64,000 nt of DNA from JALZKA01 sp963734015 (GTDB taxonomy: Bacteria; Actinomycetota; Thermoleophilia; Solirubrobacterales; 70-9), in NCBI GenBank assembly GCA_963734015.1, contig CAVTFG010000012.1, positions 1-64,000 of the forward strand. Direction: 5' to 3'. Both the position numbers and the translations under genes were made by a program. The notes beneath the pieces are model-generated. The model did no database searches and was not told the DNA's origin. It saw only the letters and a list, made by a program, of their open reading frames with translations. Numbering within the stretch: position 1 is the stretch's first letter; every line of letters begins with the position of its first letter. Below are positions 33,495 to 43,567 of the stretch, in pieces.

Positions 33495-34636
33495 CGGTCG
33501 AGCGGCAGGGACGCGCGCACCAGGAAGCCTCCGTCGGGGCCGGCGCCGGCGTGCAGCTCGCCCGCGAGGGCGGCGACCCGCTCGCGCATGCCGACGAGCC
33601 CGTGGCCCGCTGCCTCCCGGGCGTCCGCCGCCGGACCCGGGCCGTCGTCTTTCACCTCGACCACCAGCTCGTCGTCACCGTAGCGAAGCGTGACCCGGCT
33701 CCGGACCCGCCCGGCGTGCTTGATCGTGTTGGTGAGCGCCTCCTGGACGATCCGATACGCGGACAGGTCGACCCCTTGCGGCAGGGGACGAGCGGTGCCC
33801 TCGACCGTGAAGTCGACGCTGAGCCCGCTCGACCGGGCGTTCGCCAACAGCCCCTCGATGTCGCCCACGCCCGGCTGCGGGGCGCGCGCCGCCTGCTCGC
33901 CCTCGCTCCGCAGCACGCCGAGCGAGCGGCGCATCTCGCCGAGCGCGCTCCGGGCGGTGTCCTCGATCGTCGCGAGCGCCTCATCGGCCCGCGCGGGGTC
34001 GCGGTGGATGATCCTGCGGGCGCCCTGCGCCTGTACGACGATCACGCCGACGCTGTGGGCGACGACGTCGTGAAGCTCGCGCGCAATCCGGGCGCGCTCG
34101 TCCGCGAGCGCGATCTGCGTGCGCTGCTCCTGCTCGAGCTCCAGGGACGCGATCCGCTGCCGGCGCGAGCGGGAAACGCGCCCCGCGAACCAGGGGGTGG
34201 CCGCGATCAGGCCGCCCGACCAGATGAAGTTCGCGAACTCGATCTGGTCGGACGCCACCACGGTCGCCCAGAGCCCGGCCACAGCCAACAGAAGGCCGGC
34301 GACGGCGGGACGATCATCGGCGTAGACGCCGACCGAGTACGAGGCGACCACCCCCGCGGCGAGCGACGCGAACAGCGGCGGGTCCTGGTCCGGTGCCCCA
34401 GCCTCGGGGAACGTGAACAGCGCCCCGCCGAGCGCCTCGTTCAGGATCGCCGTCGCACAGAAGATCGCGATCACAGCCACCGGGGCCTGGCGCCGGAACG
34501 CGAGCGGCAGCGTCAGCAGCAGGCCGCCGGCGACGTTCAGCGCGGCCGGGCCCTCCGTGCCGTGCAGCGCGAGCTGGAGCAGGAGCGCGGCGGCGAGGGC
34601 GGCGGCGAGCAGCCAGTCTGACCTTTGCGGGCGCAT
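33491..34636 (-). CDS. NarL-type sensor histidine kinase
   Basis: A 381-residue membrane kinase with about six N-terminal hydrophobic segments (residues 8-150) and no large extracellular domain. The dimerisation/phospho-acceptor domain is HisKA_3 type: DERARIARELHDVVAHSVGV (His near 191). The ATPase domain has the N-box region YRIVQEALTNTIKHAGRVRS and G1 VVEVKDDGPGPA. Signal unknown; the sensor is probably within the membrane. It overlaps the response regulator gene (ATGA). Confidence 0.92.
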   Translation of the reverse strand: MRPQRSDWLLAAALAAALLLQLALHGTEGPAALNVAGGLLLTLPLAFRRQAPVAVIAIFCATAILNEALGGALFTFPEAGAPDQDPPLFASLAAGVVASYSVGVYADDRPAVAGLLLAVAGLWATVVASDQIEFANFIWSGGLIAATPWFAGRVSRSRRQRIASLELEQEQRTQIALADERARIARELHDVVAHSVGVIVVQAQGARRIIHRDPARADEALATIEDTARSALGEMRRSLGVLRSEGEQAARAPQPGVGDIEGLLANARSSGLSVDFTVEGTARPLPQGVDLSAYRIVQEALTNTIKHAGRVRSRVTLRYGDDELVVEVKDDGPGPAADAREAAGHGLVGMRERVAALAGELHAGAGPDGGFLVRASLPLDR

Positions 34637-34697
34637 CGCGGGCCCACGCTAGCGCGGGCGCCCGCCCATCTCGTCATCCGCAAGGAGGAGGGGGAAG

Positions 34698-35168
34698 ATG
34701 CAGTTCCCACCAACGGACGGAGGCACGATGCAGGACGCTGAGCGGAATCCCGACCTCGACGCGCTGGTCGGCAGCTGGGCGACCGAAGCGACCCACCCCG
34801 AGTTGCCCTCGATCGTGGTCCCGGGCGAGGTCGTGTTCGAGTGGCTCGAGGGCGAGCGCTTCCTGATCCAGCGCGCGCGGAACGACCACCCGCAGTTCCC
34901 CGACTCGATCGCGATCATCGGCGGCCCCGCGGATGGGCCCGCCATGCACTACTTCGACTCGCGCGGCGTCCAGCGCGTCTACGAGATGAGCTTCGACGAC
35001 GGCGCCTGGAGGATGTCCAGGGACGCGCCCGGATTCTCGCAGCGGTTCGAGGGGACGTTCGCGGACGACGGGGGGACCATCGCCGGACTGTGGAGGCTCT
35101 CGCGCGACGGCTCGAGCTGGGACGACGACCTCGCGATTACCTTTCGCCGCTCGGAGGCGACCGGTTGA
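34698..35168 (+). CDS. DUF1579-like calycin-type protein
   Basis: A 156-residue soluble protein: LDALVGSWATEATHPELPSI at the start, then strands such as VVFEWLEGERFLIQRARND, MHYFDSRGVQRVYEMSFDDG and TIAGLWRLSRDGSSWDDDLA. This succession of 'weighing' strands with Gly-Ser-Trp is the style of DUF1579/FABP-like beta barrels. Ligand unknown. Two starts have good ribosome binding sites: ATG 34698 (GGAGGAGGGGGAAG) and ATG 34728 (GGAGGCACG). The longer one is given. Divergent from the histidine kinase. Confidence 0.7.
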   Translation: MQFPPTDGGTMQDAERNPDLDALVGSWATEATHPELPSIVVPGEVVFEWLEGERFLIQRARNDHPQFPDSIAIIGGPADGPAMHYFDSRGVQRVYEMSFDDGAWRMSRDAPGFSQRFEGTFADDGGTIAGLWRLSRDGSSWDDDLAITFRRSEATG

Positions 35169-35190
35169 GCGCGATGGTCTGACCGGCGCC

Positions 35191-37347
35191 TCAGTTGGTG
35201 ATCCGGAAGGTCTCCTTGGCCGGTGTGCCATCCCTGTTCTTGCTCACGTCGGTCGCGCGAACGCGGAATACGTGCTTGCCCACCGGGAGAGTCCGTTGCA
35301 GAGGTGAGGTGCACGCCGCGTACACCTCGGCGTCAAACCTGCATTCGAAGGTCGAACCGGGCTCGGTCGAGGTGAACGCGAACGTCACCGTGTGATTCGT
35401 CCCCGTCGCAGGCGGCTTCGCGGTGACGATCGTGTCGGGGCCCGTCGAGTCCTCGGTGTAGGGGAACGCGGCCGAGCAGGGCGAGGTGTTGCCGGCGGTG
35501 TCCGTCGCCCTCACCCTGAGGTTGGTGGTCCGATCCGATGGGACCGTCGCGGTGATCCCGCTGGTGCCGTTGAAGACCGTGGCCGTGCCGGTGCCCAGGA
35601 CCGGGCCCGTGCAGCCCGCCTCGCCGTAGACCCTCACCGTCGAGCCCGCGGCGGCTCCGGTGCCGCTGACCTCGGGGGCGTTGTCCTTGGAGGGCGAGTC
35701 CGGGTCGGTGTCGGTGATCGTCGGCGCGAGGGGGCCGGGCGCCGACCCCTCGATCCGCACCATCTTCGCCACCGACGGCACGCCGTTCGAATCGATCGCG
35801 AACAGCATGTAGACCCCCGGCGGCGCGATGTTCGGGTTCGCCGGGGTCTCCGCGACGAGGCTCCCGCCGTTGGCGGTGAACTCGAGCGGGACGTAGCGCT
35901 GCTCCATGTTCACGGAGTGGGTGACGGCGCCCAGGCGCATCATCGCCAGCTTGTCGATCGAACCGGCCTGCGGCGTGCCGACCGAGAACGAGTTGCCGTA
36001 CGACACCACCCCGGGCGCGGAGGTGATCTCAGGACGCGGTGCGAGTTCGCCCGAGCCGTCGTCCTTGAACAGGTAGGGCGGGGTGAAGATCTCGGCGTTC
36101 CTCGCCAGATAACCCACGGCGTTGCAGTCCCCGCAGATGCCGCCGCCCGCCGAGAGCACCCGTCCGTCGGGCAGGAGGAGCGCGGACGAGTGGTACTGGC
36201 GCGTTACCTGCATCGAGTCGAGCGTCGTCCACTCGCCCGTCGCGGGATCCCAGAGCTCGGCGGCGTAGACGCCGGCGTCCAAGTCGACGAGCGACTCGCC
36301 GGACGAGTTCCCGCCGGTGGCGAGCACCGTGCCGTCGGCCAGGACGGTGAGGTTGTGCTGCCGGCGCCCGTTCTCCATCGGAGCGGTCGGCGCTACCTGG
36401 GGCGTCGACCCGTTCAGGTTGATCGTCGTTGCGCTCGGCGTCGAAGGACCACCGCCCGCGACGAGGATCTTGCCGATGTCGTAGAGCGCGTGCGAGCCAT
36501 AACTGCGGGCAATCGTGTCGCGCTGGCCGAGTCCGGTCCACGAGCCGGTGCCGGACGTGTCGAGGCTCCGCATCGTCGTCGAGGGGCCCGAGAAGAAGGC
36601 CCGCCCGTTGGGCGCGACGTCGATCCACGGATAGAGCGGCAGGTCCCGCGACGCGGTGCTGAGCGCGCGGAAGCTCCCGTCGGTCTTCCGCACCTCGGGC
36701 GCGTCGACCCGGCCTTCGACGCCGTCGGTGACCAGCATCTCGCCGTTGTTCAGCGGGGTCACGCTCGGGTACCAGCGCTCCTCGGCCATGTCGGGGCCCC
36801 GGTCCCACGCATTGGTCTCCTCGTCGAAGGTGTACGAATTCGGGAGGCCGTCAAGGGCGGAGTTCTTGTTCCCGCCCGCCGTGAAGAGCGTCCCGTCCAT
36901 CAGATGGGCGAGGCCGCTGCAGAAGATGTTGAAGCCCGTCAGCATCGCGTCCACGTGCGAGCCGCTCGTGGGATCCCAGACGGTGGCCCGGGTGAAGCTG
37001 TGGTCGTCGACGCCGAGCTGGTCGGCGCTCGAGTCGTAGGCCAGGACCTTGCCGTTCTGGAGCAGCGCCATGTGGATCCCGACCACCGGCCAGTCGATCA
37101 CCGGCCCCCACTGGCCGACCTCGCCCTCGTCGCCGGTGACCGCCGCGGCTGCCACGGCGGCGTCGGCCTCGGTCGCCGCCTCCGTCCGCTCGCCGAGCCA
37201 CTCCTCCATCGCGGGGGTGACCTCGACCGAGTCCTCGGCGATGTGGCCCTCCACGGTGTTCACCGGGTGGGCGGTCGCGCTCATCGGAATGAGGCAGGCC
37301 AGGATCAAGGCCGCGAAAACGGCAAAGCCGAAAGTCTTTTGTCCCAC
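35191..37347 (-). CDS. secreted copper radical oxidase (galactose oxidase-like) with Ig-like tail
   Basis: A 718-residue secreted protein: signal peptide (residues 1-26), a seven-bladed kelch propeller, a DUF1929 C-terminal domain and about 180 residues of Ig/Big-like tail. All galactose-oxidase ligands can be matched: Cys143 in FNIFCSG and Tyr193 in RWYPSV (the Cys-Tyr cofactor), Tyr385-His386 in RQYHSSALLLPDGRVLSAGG and His477 in GAVTHSVNMEQRYVPL. It should oxidise a primary alcohol or aldehyde outside the cell, making hydrogen peroxide. Substrate unknown. A frameshifted paralogue lies directly upstream in tandem. Confidence 0.88.
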   Translation of the reverse strand: MGQKTFGFAVFAALILACLIPMSATAHPVNTVEGHIAEDSVEVTPAMEEWLGERTEAATEADAAVAAAAVTGDEGEVGQWGPVIDWPVVGIHMALLQNGKVLAYDSSADQLGVDDHSFTRATVWDPTSGSHVDAMLTGFNIFCSGLAHLMDGTLFTAGGNKNSALDGLPNSYTFDEETNAWDRGPDMAEERWYPSVTPLNNGEMLVTDGVEGRVDAPEVRKTDGSFRALSTASRDLPLYPWIDVAPNGRAFFSGPSTTMRSLDTSGTGSWTGLGQRDTIARSYGSHALYDIGKILVAGGGPSTPSATTINLNGSTPQVAPTAPMENGRRQHNLTVLADGTVLATGGNSSGESLVDLDAGVYAAELWDPATGEWTTLDSMQVTRQYHSSALLLPDGRVLSAGGGICGDCNAVGYLARNAEIFTPPYLFKDDGSGELAPRPEITSAPGVVSYGNSFSVGTPQAGSIDKLAMMRLGAVTHSVNMEQRYVPLEFTANGGSLVAETPANPNIAPPGVYMLFAIDSNGVPSVAKMVRIEGSAPGPLAPTITDTDPDSPSKDNAPEVSGTGAAAGSTVRVYGEAGCTGPVLGTGTATVFNGTSGITATVPSDRTTNLRVRATDTAGNTSPCSAAFPYTEDSTGPDTIVTAKPPATGTNHTVTFAFTSTEPGSTFECRFDAEVYAACTSPLQRTLPVGKHVFRVRATDVSKNRDGTPAKETFRITN

Positions 37348-37473
37348 TACGCGGCTCGCCCCCCGAGCTAGGTTCCAGAGATCAGGCGCGCATCGTCACA
37401 GCGGGCTCGGCCCTCGTCAAGACGCCCTACCTCAAACCGGTACCTAAATACCCAAGAATGAATTCGATCCTGA

Positions 37474-39376
37474 TCAGCGCTTGACCAGTTTCAGGGTCCT
37501 GTGCTTGGTTCTGGGATCGCCTCCGGTCGGCGTGAAGGTGACCGCGAGCTTGACCTTCGCCTCGCCGCGTCGCGTCAGCCTTCGCTTCGTCGCGCCCTTC
37601 GGCCTCACCGCGAGCTTCACCGTGCGGGGCCCGCCGGCCGTCGCTTCCGCCCCCTTCACCTGTTCCGTCGCCGCCAGCACGATCCGACCGGCGCCCGGGA
37701 CCTTGGCGGGCAGGCTCGCGGTTCCGTTGCGCTTGTCCAGCTTCACCTTGCCGAAGCTGAAGGCGTTGTCGGGGAGGCCTATCCGGATCATCCTGGCCAC
37801 CGACGGCACGCCGTTCGATTTGATCACGAACAGCATGTAGACCCCGGGGGGTGCGATGTTCGGGTTCGCCGGGGTCTCCGCTACGAGGCTCCTGCGGCTG
37901 GCGGTGAACGAGAGCGGAACGTAGCGCTGCTCCATGTTGACCGAGTGCGTGACGGCGCCGAGCCGCACCATCGCCACCTTGCCGATCGAGCCGGCGTTGC
38001 GGGTGCCGACGGTCATCGGCTCGTCGTAGTCCACCACCCGGGGCGCGGAGGTGATCCGCGGCCGCCGAGCGAGCTCACCCGAGCCGTCGGCCTTGAACAG
38101 ATACGGCGGGGTGAACACCTCGGCGTTCTTGTTCAGGTAGCCGACGCGGTTGCAGTCGCCGCAGATTCCGCCGCCCGCCGAGAGCACCCGGCCGTTGGGC
38201 AAAAGAAGCGCGGAGGAGTGGTACTGGCGCGTCACCTGCATGGCGTCGAGCGTCGTCCACTCGCCGGTCGCCGGGTCCCAGAGCTCGGCGGTGTAGACGC
38301 CGTTCTCCATGTCGACCAGCGGCTCGCCCGATGAGTTCCCGCCGGTGGCGAGCACCGTGCCGTCGGCGAGGACGGTGAGGTTGTGCTGGCGGCGGCCGGT
38401 CTCCATCGAGTCCGTGGGCGTGACCTCAGGCATCGGCCCGTTGATGTCGATCGTCATCGCGCTCGGGGTCGAGGGGCCGCCGCCGGCGACGAGGATCTTG
38501 CCGACGTCATAAAGCGCGTGGCTGCCGTAGCTTCGGGCTTGGGAGTCGCGAGTACCGGCCGCCGACCAGGCGCCGGTGCCGGACGGGTCGAGGAAGAGCA
38601 TGGCCGTCGACGGGCCCGAGTAGAAGGGCCTCCCGTCGGGCGCGACGTCGATCCACGGATAGAGCGGCAGGTCCGTCGCCGCGGCGCTCAGCACCCGGAG
38701 GGTCCCGTCGGTCTTCCTGACCTCGGGCGCATCAGGACGGTCCGAGACCCCGTCGGTGATCAGCATCTCTCCATCGTTCTAGCGGGGTTACGGTGGGATA
38801 CCAGCGCTCCTCCGCCATGTCGGGCCCGCGACTCCAACTGCCCGTCTCGTGGTCGAAGGTGTGGGTCTGCCTGATTCCGGGGGACTCCCCGCGCTTGTTC
38901 CCGCCGGCCGTGAACAGGGTCCCATCCATCAGGTGTGCGAGGCCGGTGCAGAAGATGTTGAAGCCGAAAAGCATCGCGTCGACGTGCGTGTTGGCGGTGG
39001 GACTCCAGACGGTCGCCCGGGTGAAGCTCTGGTCGGGGTCCCCGAGCCGGTCGGCGCTCGAGTCGTAGGCGATCACCTTGCCGTCGGGCATCAGCGCCAT
39101 GTGGATCCCGACCACCGGCCAGTCCATCACCGGCCCCCACCGGCCGACCTCGGCCTCGTCGCCCGTGACCCCTGCCGCCGCCAGCCGCGCGTCCGATTCC
39201 GTCGCCGCCTCCGTCTGCTCGCCGAGCCACTCCTCCATCGCGGGCGTGACGGCGACGGAATCCTCCTCGATGTGGCCCTCCACGGTCTTGACCGGGTGTG
39301 CGGGCGCGCTCACCGGTGCAAGGCACGCCAGGACCAGGGCCACAAAAGAACCGACGCCCAACGCCCTCTGCCGCAT
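37474..39376 (-). pseudogene. second copper radical oxidase, tandem paralogue, frameshifted
   Basis: Very similar along its length to the downstream oxidase up to the DUF1929 domain; many 15-20 residue stretches are identical. The ligands are kept (FNIFCTG, RWYPTV, RQYHSS, GAVTHSV). The C-terminus differs: instead of Ig-like domains it has a Lys/Gly-rich beta domain (VPGAGRIVLAATEQVKG, TPTGGDPRTKHRTLKLVKR) typical of this bacterial group. The frame breaks after RWYPTVTPL; deleting one base from CTAG at 38779-38782 restores TVTPLNDGEMLITDG. Signal peptide at residues 1-26. Probably functional if the indel is an error. Confidence 0.85.
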
Positions 39377-39476
39377 CCGCTCGCCCCCAGGCTCGTTTTC
39401 AGAGATTGTGCCGGATCCTCACACCCCGCTCGACCCTCGTCAAGGCGCGGCAGGGGCGTGGAGGGGGGAGCGGCGC

Positions 39477-40088
39477 TCAGCGGTCGGCGAGCGCGAGCCT
39501 GCCGGCGAGCGCGAGAAATGCGCCGCCGAACACGCGGCGCATCCAGGCCACGACCCGCGGCCGCGAGATGACGTGCCTTCGGACCGTGGCCGCGAACACG
39601 CCGTAGACGGCGAAGACCGCGAACGTGACGAGCATGAAGACGGCGCTGAGTCCCAGCATCTGCAGGGACGCGTGCGACTCCGACGTGCTCACGAATTGCG
39701 GCAGGAAGGCGAAGAAGAACAGCGTCAGCTTCGGATTGAGCAGATTGATCAGGACCCCCGAGACGATCACCCTCCGTGCCGGCAGGGGCGCCGAGTCGGC
39801 TGCGGCGGCGAGCTCGCTCTTGTCCCTGAGCATGCTCCACGCCATCAACAGCAGGTACGCGACGCCCAGGTACTTCAGGACCTGGAAGGCGACCGCGCTG
39901 GTGTGCAGGAGCGCGGCGAGACCGGTGATCGCCGCCAGCATGTGCGGGACGACGCCGAGCGTGCAGCCGAACGCGGCCACGACGCTTGCGCGCGCGCCGC
40001 GCGCGAGGCCGGCCGCGAGCGTGTAGAGGACGCCGGTCCCGGGCGTCGCGACGACGATCAGGGTCGTCAGGAGGAACTCCGTGCTCAC
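39477..40088 (-). CDS. LysE family exporter
   Basis: A 203-residue membrane protein with about six helices. The family pattern is present: TTLIVVATPGTGVLYTLAAG near residue 8 (PG motif), GCTLGVVPHMLAAITGLAAL, and GVLINLLNPKLTLFFFAFLP near residue 110. LysE/RhtB proteins export amino acids or related metabolites. No regulator is adjacent. It lies 20 bases after the drug exporter gene on the same strand. Confidence 0.9.
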   Translation of the reverse strand: MSTEFLLTTLIVVATPGTGVLYTLAAGLARGARASVVAAFGCTLGVVPHMLAAITGLAALLHTSAVAFQVLKYLGVAYLLLMAWSMLRDKSELAAAADSAPLPARRVIVSGVLINLLNPKLTLFFFAFLPQFVSTSESHASLQMLGLSAVFMLVTFAVFAVYGVFAATVRRHVISRPRVVAWMRRVFGGAFLALAGRLALADR

Positions 40089-40108
40089 GACCGGCCCAGC
40101 GTAGAGGT

Positions 40109-41533
40109 TCAGCCATGCACGCTCGCCGGCGCCTCCGCCCCCGGCCGCACGGTCGGCGTTGCGACCAGCGCGATGATCGCAACCACCGCGCCCACCACGG
40201 CGACCGCGGCGAATCCGTCCGCGTACCCGGCGACGAACGTCGGAGCCGCGGTCGCGATCGCTGAGATCGCCGCGACGCCGAACGCCGCGCCGAGCTCATG
40301 GCCGGTCGTCATCAGGCCGGACGCCAGCCCGGCCGTTTCCTCACCGATCTGGCTCATCGCCGCAATCGATGCCGCTGGGAACACCAGGCCGACGCCGAAG
40401 CCGAGAACCACGAACCCGGGCAGGACGTCGGTTCCGTAGCTCGCCGTGTCCGGGGCGACGAGGAGCAGCAGCCCGCCCGCCCCGACGAGCAGCAGGCCCA
40501 GCGCGCTGAGGTTGCGGGAGCCGATCCGTGGGATGAGGTTGTTCGCCACGCTGGCGGCGACGCCGATCACGACCACGAGCGGCAGGAACGCCAGGCCGGT
40601 CTCGAGCGCCGACCAGCCGAGGATGTCCTGGAGGTAGAGCGTGTTGAGGAAGAACACGGCGACCAGGAGCGCCGTGGCGACTCCGATCAGTCCGACCCCG
40701 GAGACGAGCGAGCGGTTACGCCACGTGCTCGGCGGGAGAATCGGCTCCCGGACGCGTCGCTCGACCAGGAGGAACGTCGCCAGCAGAGCAGCCGAGGCGA
40801 TCAGCAGGAGCAGGGTCCTGGCGGAGCCCCAGCCGTGCTCGTTCGCGCCCTCGATTCCGTAGACGAGCAGCACGAGGCCGGCGACCGCCGTCAACGCACC
40901 GATGACGTCCAGCTCACGCCCGGTCGCCGTCGGGCGCGTGCCCGGGACGATCCGCAGCACACCGAGCGCGGTCGCGACGCCGATCGGCACGTTGATGAAG
41001 AACACCCATTCCCAGCCGAGTCCGGTGGTCAGGACGCCGCCGAGAACGACGCCGGCCGCTGCACCCCCGCTGCTGATCGCGGCCCACGCCGCGAGGGCGG
41101 CATTGCGCTGGCCTCCTTCGTAGGTGGTCGTCACGATCGAGAGCGCGCCGGGGGTGAGCATCGCCGCGCCGAGCCCCTGCACCGCGCGCGCGGCGATCAG
41201 CGCCTCGGGCGAGGGAGCGAGTCCGCTCGCGAGCGAGGCGAGGGTGAAGATCGAGAGCCCGGCCAGGAAGATCCGGCGCCGGCCGAAGAGGTCGGTGGCC
41301 CGGCCGCCGAGCATGAGGAGACCGCCGGTGAAGAGCACGTAGGCGGTGATCACCCACTGCAGATCGCCTTCGGGGAACGCGAGGTCCTCGGCGATCGAGG
41401 GCAGCGCAACGTTCACCACCGTGATGTCGAGGATGACCATGAACTGCGCGAGGCCGAGCAGGATCAGGGTCGTCCAGGGCTTCCTCTCGGAGCCGGAGTC
41501 GATCGCGTCGGCGGGCTCGTCGTGGGCTTGCAT
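40109..41533 (-). CDS. MFS drug exporter, DHA2 (14-helix) family
   Basis: A 474-residue transporter with motif A-like GGRATDLFGRRRIFLAG and antiporter motif C-like AAGVVLGGVLTTGLGWEWVF, plus the N-terminal motif FMVILDITVVNVALPSIAED of the EmrB/QacA group. It should exchange drugs for protons. The start at 41533 is fixed by AAGGAG 6 bases upstream; the longer frame to 41593 would overlap the regulatory palindromes. It is divergent from a second exporter of the same family, with two CsoR-like palindromes between. Confidence 0.9.
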   Translation of the reverse strand: MQAHDEPADAIDSGSERKPWTTLILLGLAQFMVILDITVVNVALPSIAEDLAFPEGDLQWVITAYVLFTGGLLMLGGRATDLFGRRRIFLAGLSIFTLASLASGLAPSPEALIAARAVQGLGAAMLTPGALSIVTTTYEGGQRNAALAAWAAISSGGAAAGVVLGGVLTTGLGWEWVFFINVPIGVATALGVLRIVPGTRPTATGRELDVIGALTAVAGLVLLVYGIEGANEHGWGSARTLLLLIASAALLATFLLVERRVREPILPPSTWRNRSLVSGVGLIGVATALLVAVFFLNTLYLQDILGWSALETGLAFLPLVVVIGVAASVANNLIPRIGSRNLSALGLLLVGAGGLLLLVAPDTASYGTDVLPGFVVLGFGVGLVFPAASIAAMSQIGEETAGLASGLMTTGHELGAAFGVAAISAIATAAPTFVAGYADGFAAVAVVGAVVAIIALVATPTVRPGAEAPASVHG

Positions 41534-41567
41534 CTCAGTCTCCTTCTCGTCTGAACGGTCGTCGCTA

Positions 41568-41608
41568 ATACCCTGTGGGGGTATAGCACACATACCCCCC
41601 GGGTGTAT
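41568..41608. promoter_or_regulatory. paired CsoR-like palindromes between divergent exporters
   Basis: Two 17-base inverted repeats: ATACCCTGTGGGGGTAT (41568-41584) and ATACCCCCCGGGTGTAT (41592-41608), centres 24 bases apart. Their ATACCC/GGGTAT arms around a G/C tract resemble operators of the CsoR/RcnR/FrmR family (metal or formaldehyde sensors). No such regulator gene lies in this window, so one elsewhere would have to act here. They stand 35 bases upstream of the minus-strand exporter start. Confidence 0.55.
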
Positions 41609-41750
41609 TCCGAAACCAAGCGCAGGCGCCCCGCGTCAGTCCGTGTAGCGTCGAGAAATCGCCAGCGACGAGTACGAACCCGGTAACGGCGAGCTGACCA
41701 GCGACGAGGGCGGACCCCAGCTGCGCTACCGCTCGGCGCGCGGACGCTGG

Positions 41751-43287
41751 GTGCTCGCCGCGGTCATCCTCGGCTCGGGCGCGGCGTTCCTGGAATCGAG
41801 CGTGGTCACGGTCGCCCTGCCCGAGATCGGGCGCGACCTCGATCTCGAGCTCGGCGGCCTGCAGTGGGTGATGAACGCGTACCTCCTGGCGCTCAGCGCG
41901 CTCATCATCACGGGCGGCTCGCTCGGCGACCTCTACGGGCGCCGGATCGTGTTCGTCATCGGCCTGATCGGGTTCGCCGCCACCTCGCTGCTATGCGCTC
42001 TCGCGCCGAGCGGCGAGGTGCTGATCGTCGCCAGGATCCTGCAGGGCGTCACCGCGGCGCTGCTCGTGCCGGCCAGCCTGGCGATCGTCGAGGCAAGCTT
42101 CGCCGAGGAGGACCGCGGCAAGGCGATCGGAGCCTGGGCCGGCTGGTCGGGCATCTCGAGCCTGATCGGGCCCTTCCTCGGCGGCTTCCTCGTCGACAAC
42201 GCCTCCTGGCGCTGGGTCTTCGCGATCGTCGTCGTGGTCGCCCTCATCGCCGCCTGGATCGGCGCCCGCCACCTTCCCGAGAGCCGCGCGCAGCGATCCC
42301 GCGCAGCCCGCCCCGACTGGACGGGGTCGGTCCTGGTCAGCCTCGGACTGGCCGGTCTCACGTACGCGCTCGTCGAGGCCGGCGGCGGCGGACTCGGCGA
42401 CGCCGGCGTTCTCTTCGCCGGCGTCGCGGGCGTCGCGTTGCTGATCGCGTTCGTGCTGTTCGAACGCCGCACTTCGGACCCGATGCTTCCCCTGGACATC
42501 TTCCGCTCGCGCCAGTTCTCCGGGGCGAACGCCGCAACGCTCGCCAACTACCTGGCGATCGGCGCACTGTTCTTCTTCCTCTCGCTCCAGCTCCAGAACG
42601 TGCTCGGGTACTCGGCGCTGGAGGCCGGCGCGGCGACGTTCCCCGCAACCGTGATCATGCTCGTGCTCTCCCCGCAGGCCGGCGCCCTCGGCCAGCGAAT
42701 CGGCCCCCGGATCCCGATGACCGTCGGCCCGGTGGTGCTCGGGGCGGGACTCGTGTTGCTCTCGGGAGTCGAGCGGGGCGATGACTACGTCAGCGCGATC
42801 CTGCCCGGCGTGATCGTCTTTGGCTTCGGGATGACGATCTTCGTCGCCCCCCTGACCGCCGCGGTCCTCGGTGCGCTTACCCGACGCGCAGGCCGGGATC
42901 GCCTCGGCCGTCAACAACGCCGCCGCGCGCCTCGCGCAGCTGTTCGCGGGCGCCGCGCTCCCCGCCGCCGCGGGCCTGTCCGCCACCACCGCGGTCGGGC
43001 CGGGCGCCTTCTCCGACGGCTACCGCACAGCGATGCTGATCGCGGCCGGCGTCGCCGTCGTCGGTGGCCTGATCGCGTGGGCCACGATCCGCGGGCCCGA
43101 GCGGCGCCGCGCGCCCTCGCCACCCAAGCGCGACTCAGGCGTGCACCTCGTGCGCCCCGGAGCGAGAGCCCGCCCGCCCAGAACCCGCCGGCGCGGAGGC
43201 CGGCGCCTGAGCCCGGACCGGCGCGAGCTTGCGGTGAGTGCCGACCGATCGGGTACCGGTCAGGCGCAAGGAAAGGAGCGACGATGA
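41751..43287 (+). pseudogene. second MFS exporter, DHA2 family, frameshifted
   Basis: The first about 375 residues carry the family features LESSVVTVALPEIGRDLDLE, TGGSLGDLYGRRIVFVIGLI and SSLIGPFLGGFLVDNASWRW. The last helices (PDAQAGIASAVNNAAARLAQ, AMLIAAGVAVVGGLIAWATI) are in another frame; deleting one T at 42877-42878 gives GALPDAQAGI. The end is unclear: this frame stops at 43287, but a further shift near 43130 would end the protein at 43210 with a more family-like tail. The start is also weak (GTG 41751 immediately before the first helix). Confidence 0.8.
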
Positions 43288-43544
43288 GCGCCGAGGACCA
43301 CGGACCCAGCATCAAGGACGACGAGCTCTACGAGGAGCTTCGCGAGGAAGGCGAGAGCAAGGAGAAGGCGGCCAGGATCGCCAACAAGGCCGGCGGCGAG
43401 GATGTCTCGAGGAAGGGCGGCGAGGCCGAGGACTACGAGGAACGCACCAAGGAAGAGCTCGAGGAGCGCGCCGCCGAGATCGGGATCGAGGGCCGCTCGG
43501 AGATGAGCAAGGACGAGCTGATCTCAGCCCTGCGAAATCACTGA
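43284..43544 (+). CDS. small acidic protein with Rho-N/SAP-like C-terminus
   Basis: An 86-residue, highly charged protein. The N-terminal half (DELYEELREEGESKEKAARI, ANKAGGEDVSRKGGEAEDYE) resembles the DUF7218/Rho-termination-N group of actinobacteria. The C-terminal half (TKEELEERAAEIGIEGRSEM, SKDELISALRNH) is a SAP/Rho-N-like helix-extended-helix suggested to bind nucleic acid. GAAAGGAG precedes the ATG. It may be translated together with the exporter, whose open frame ends across its start. Confidence 0.8.
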   Translation: MSAEDHGPSIKDDELYEELREEGESKEKAARIANKAGGEDVSRKGGEAEDYEERTKEELEERAAEIGIEGRSEMSKDELISALRNH

Positions 43545-43567
43545 ACCGAGCGCCCTCAGCGGCTCGG

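Noticed and set aside
35392..37371. 659-codon open frame on the plus strand over the copper oxidase
   Set aside because: Low-complexity Arg/Gly/Ala-rich translation opposite a gene with clear catalytic motifs.
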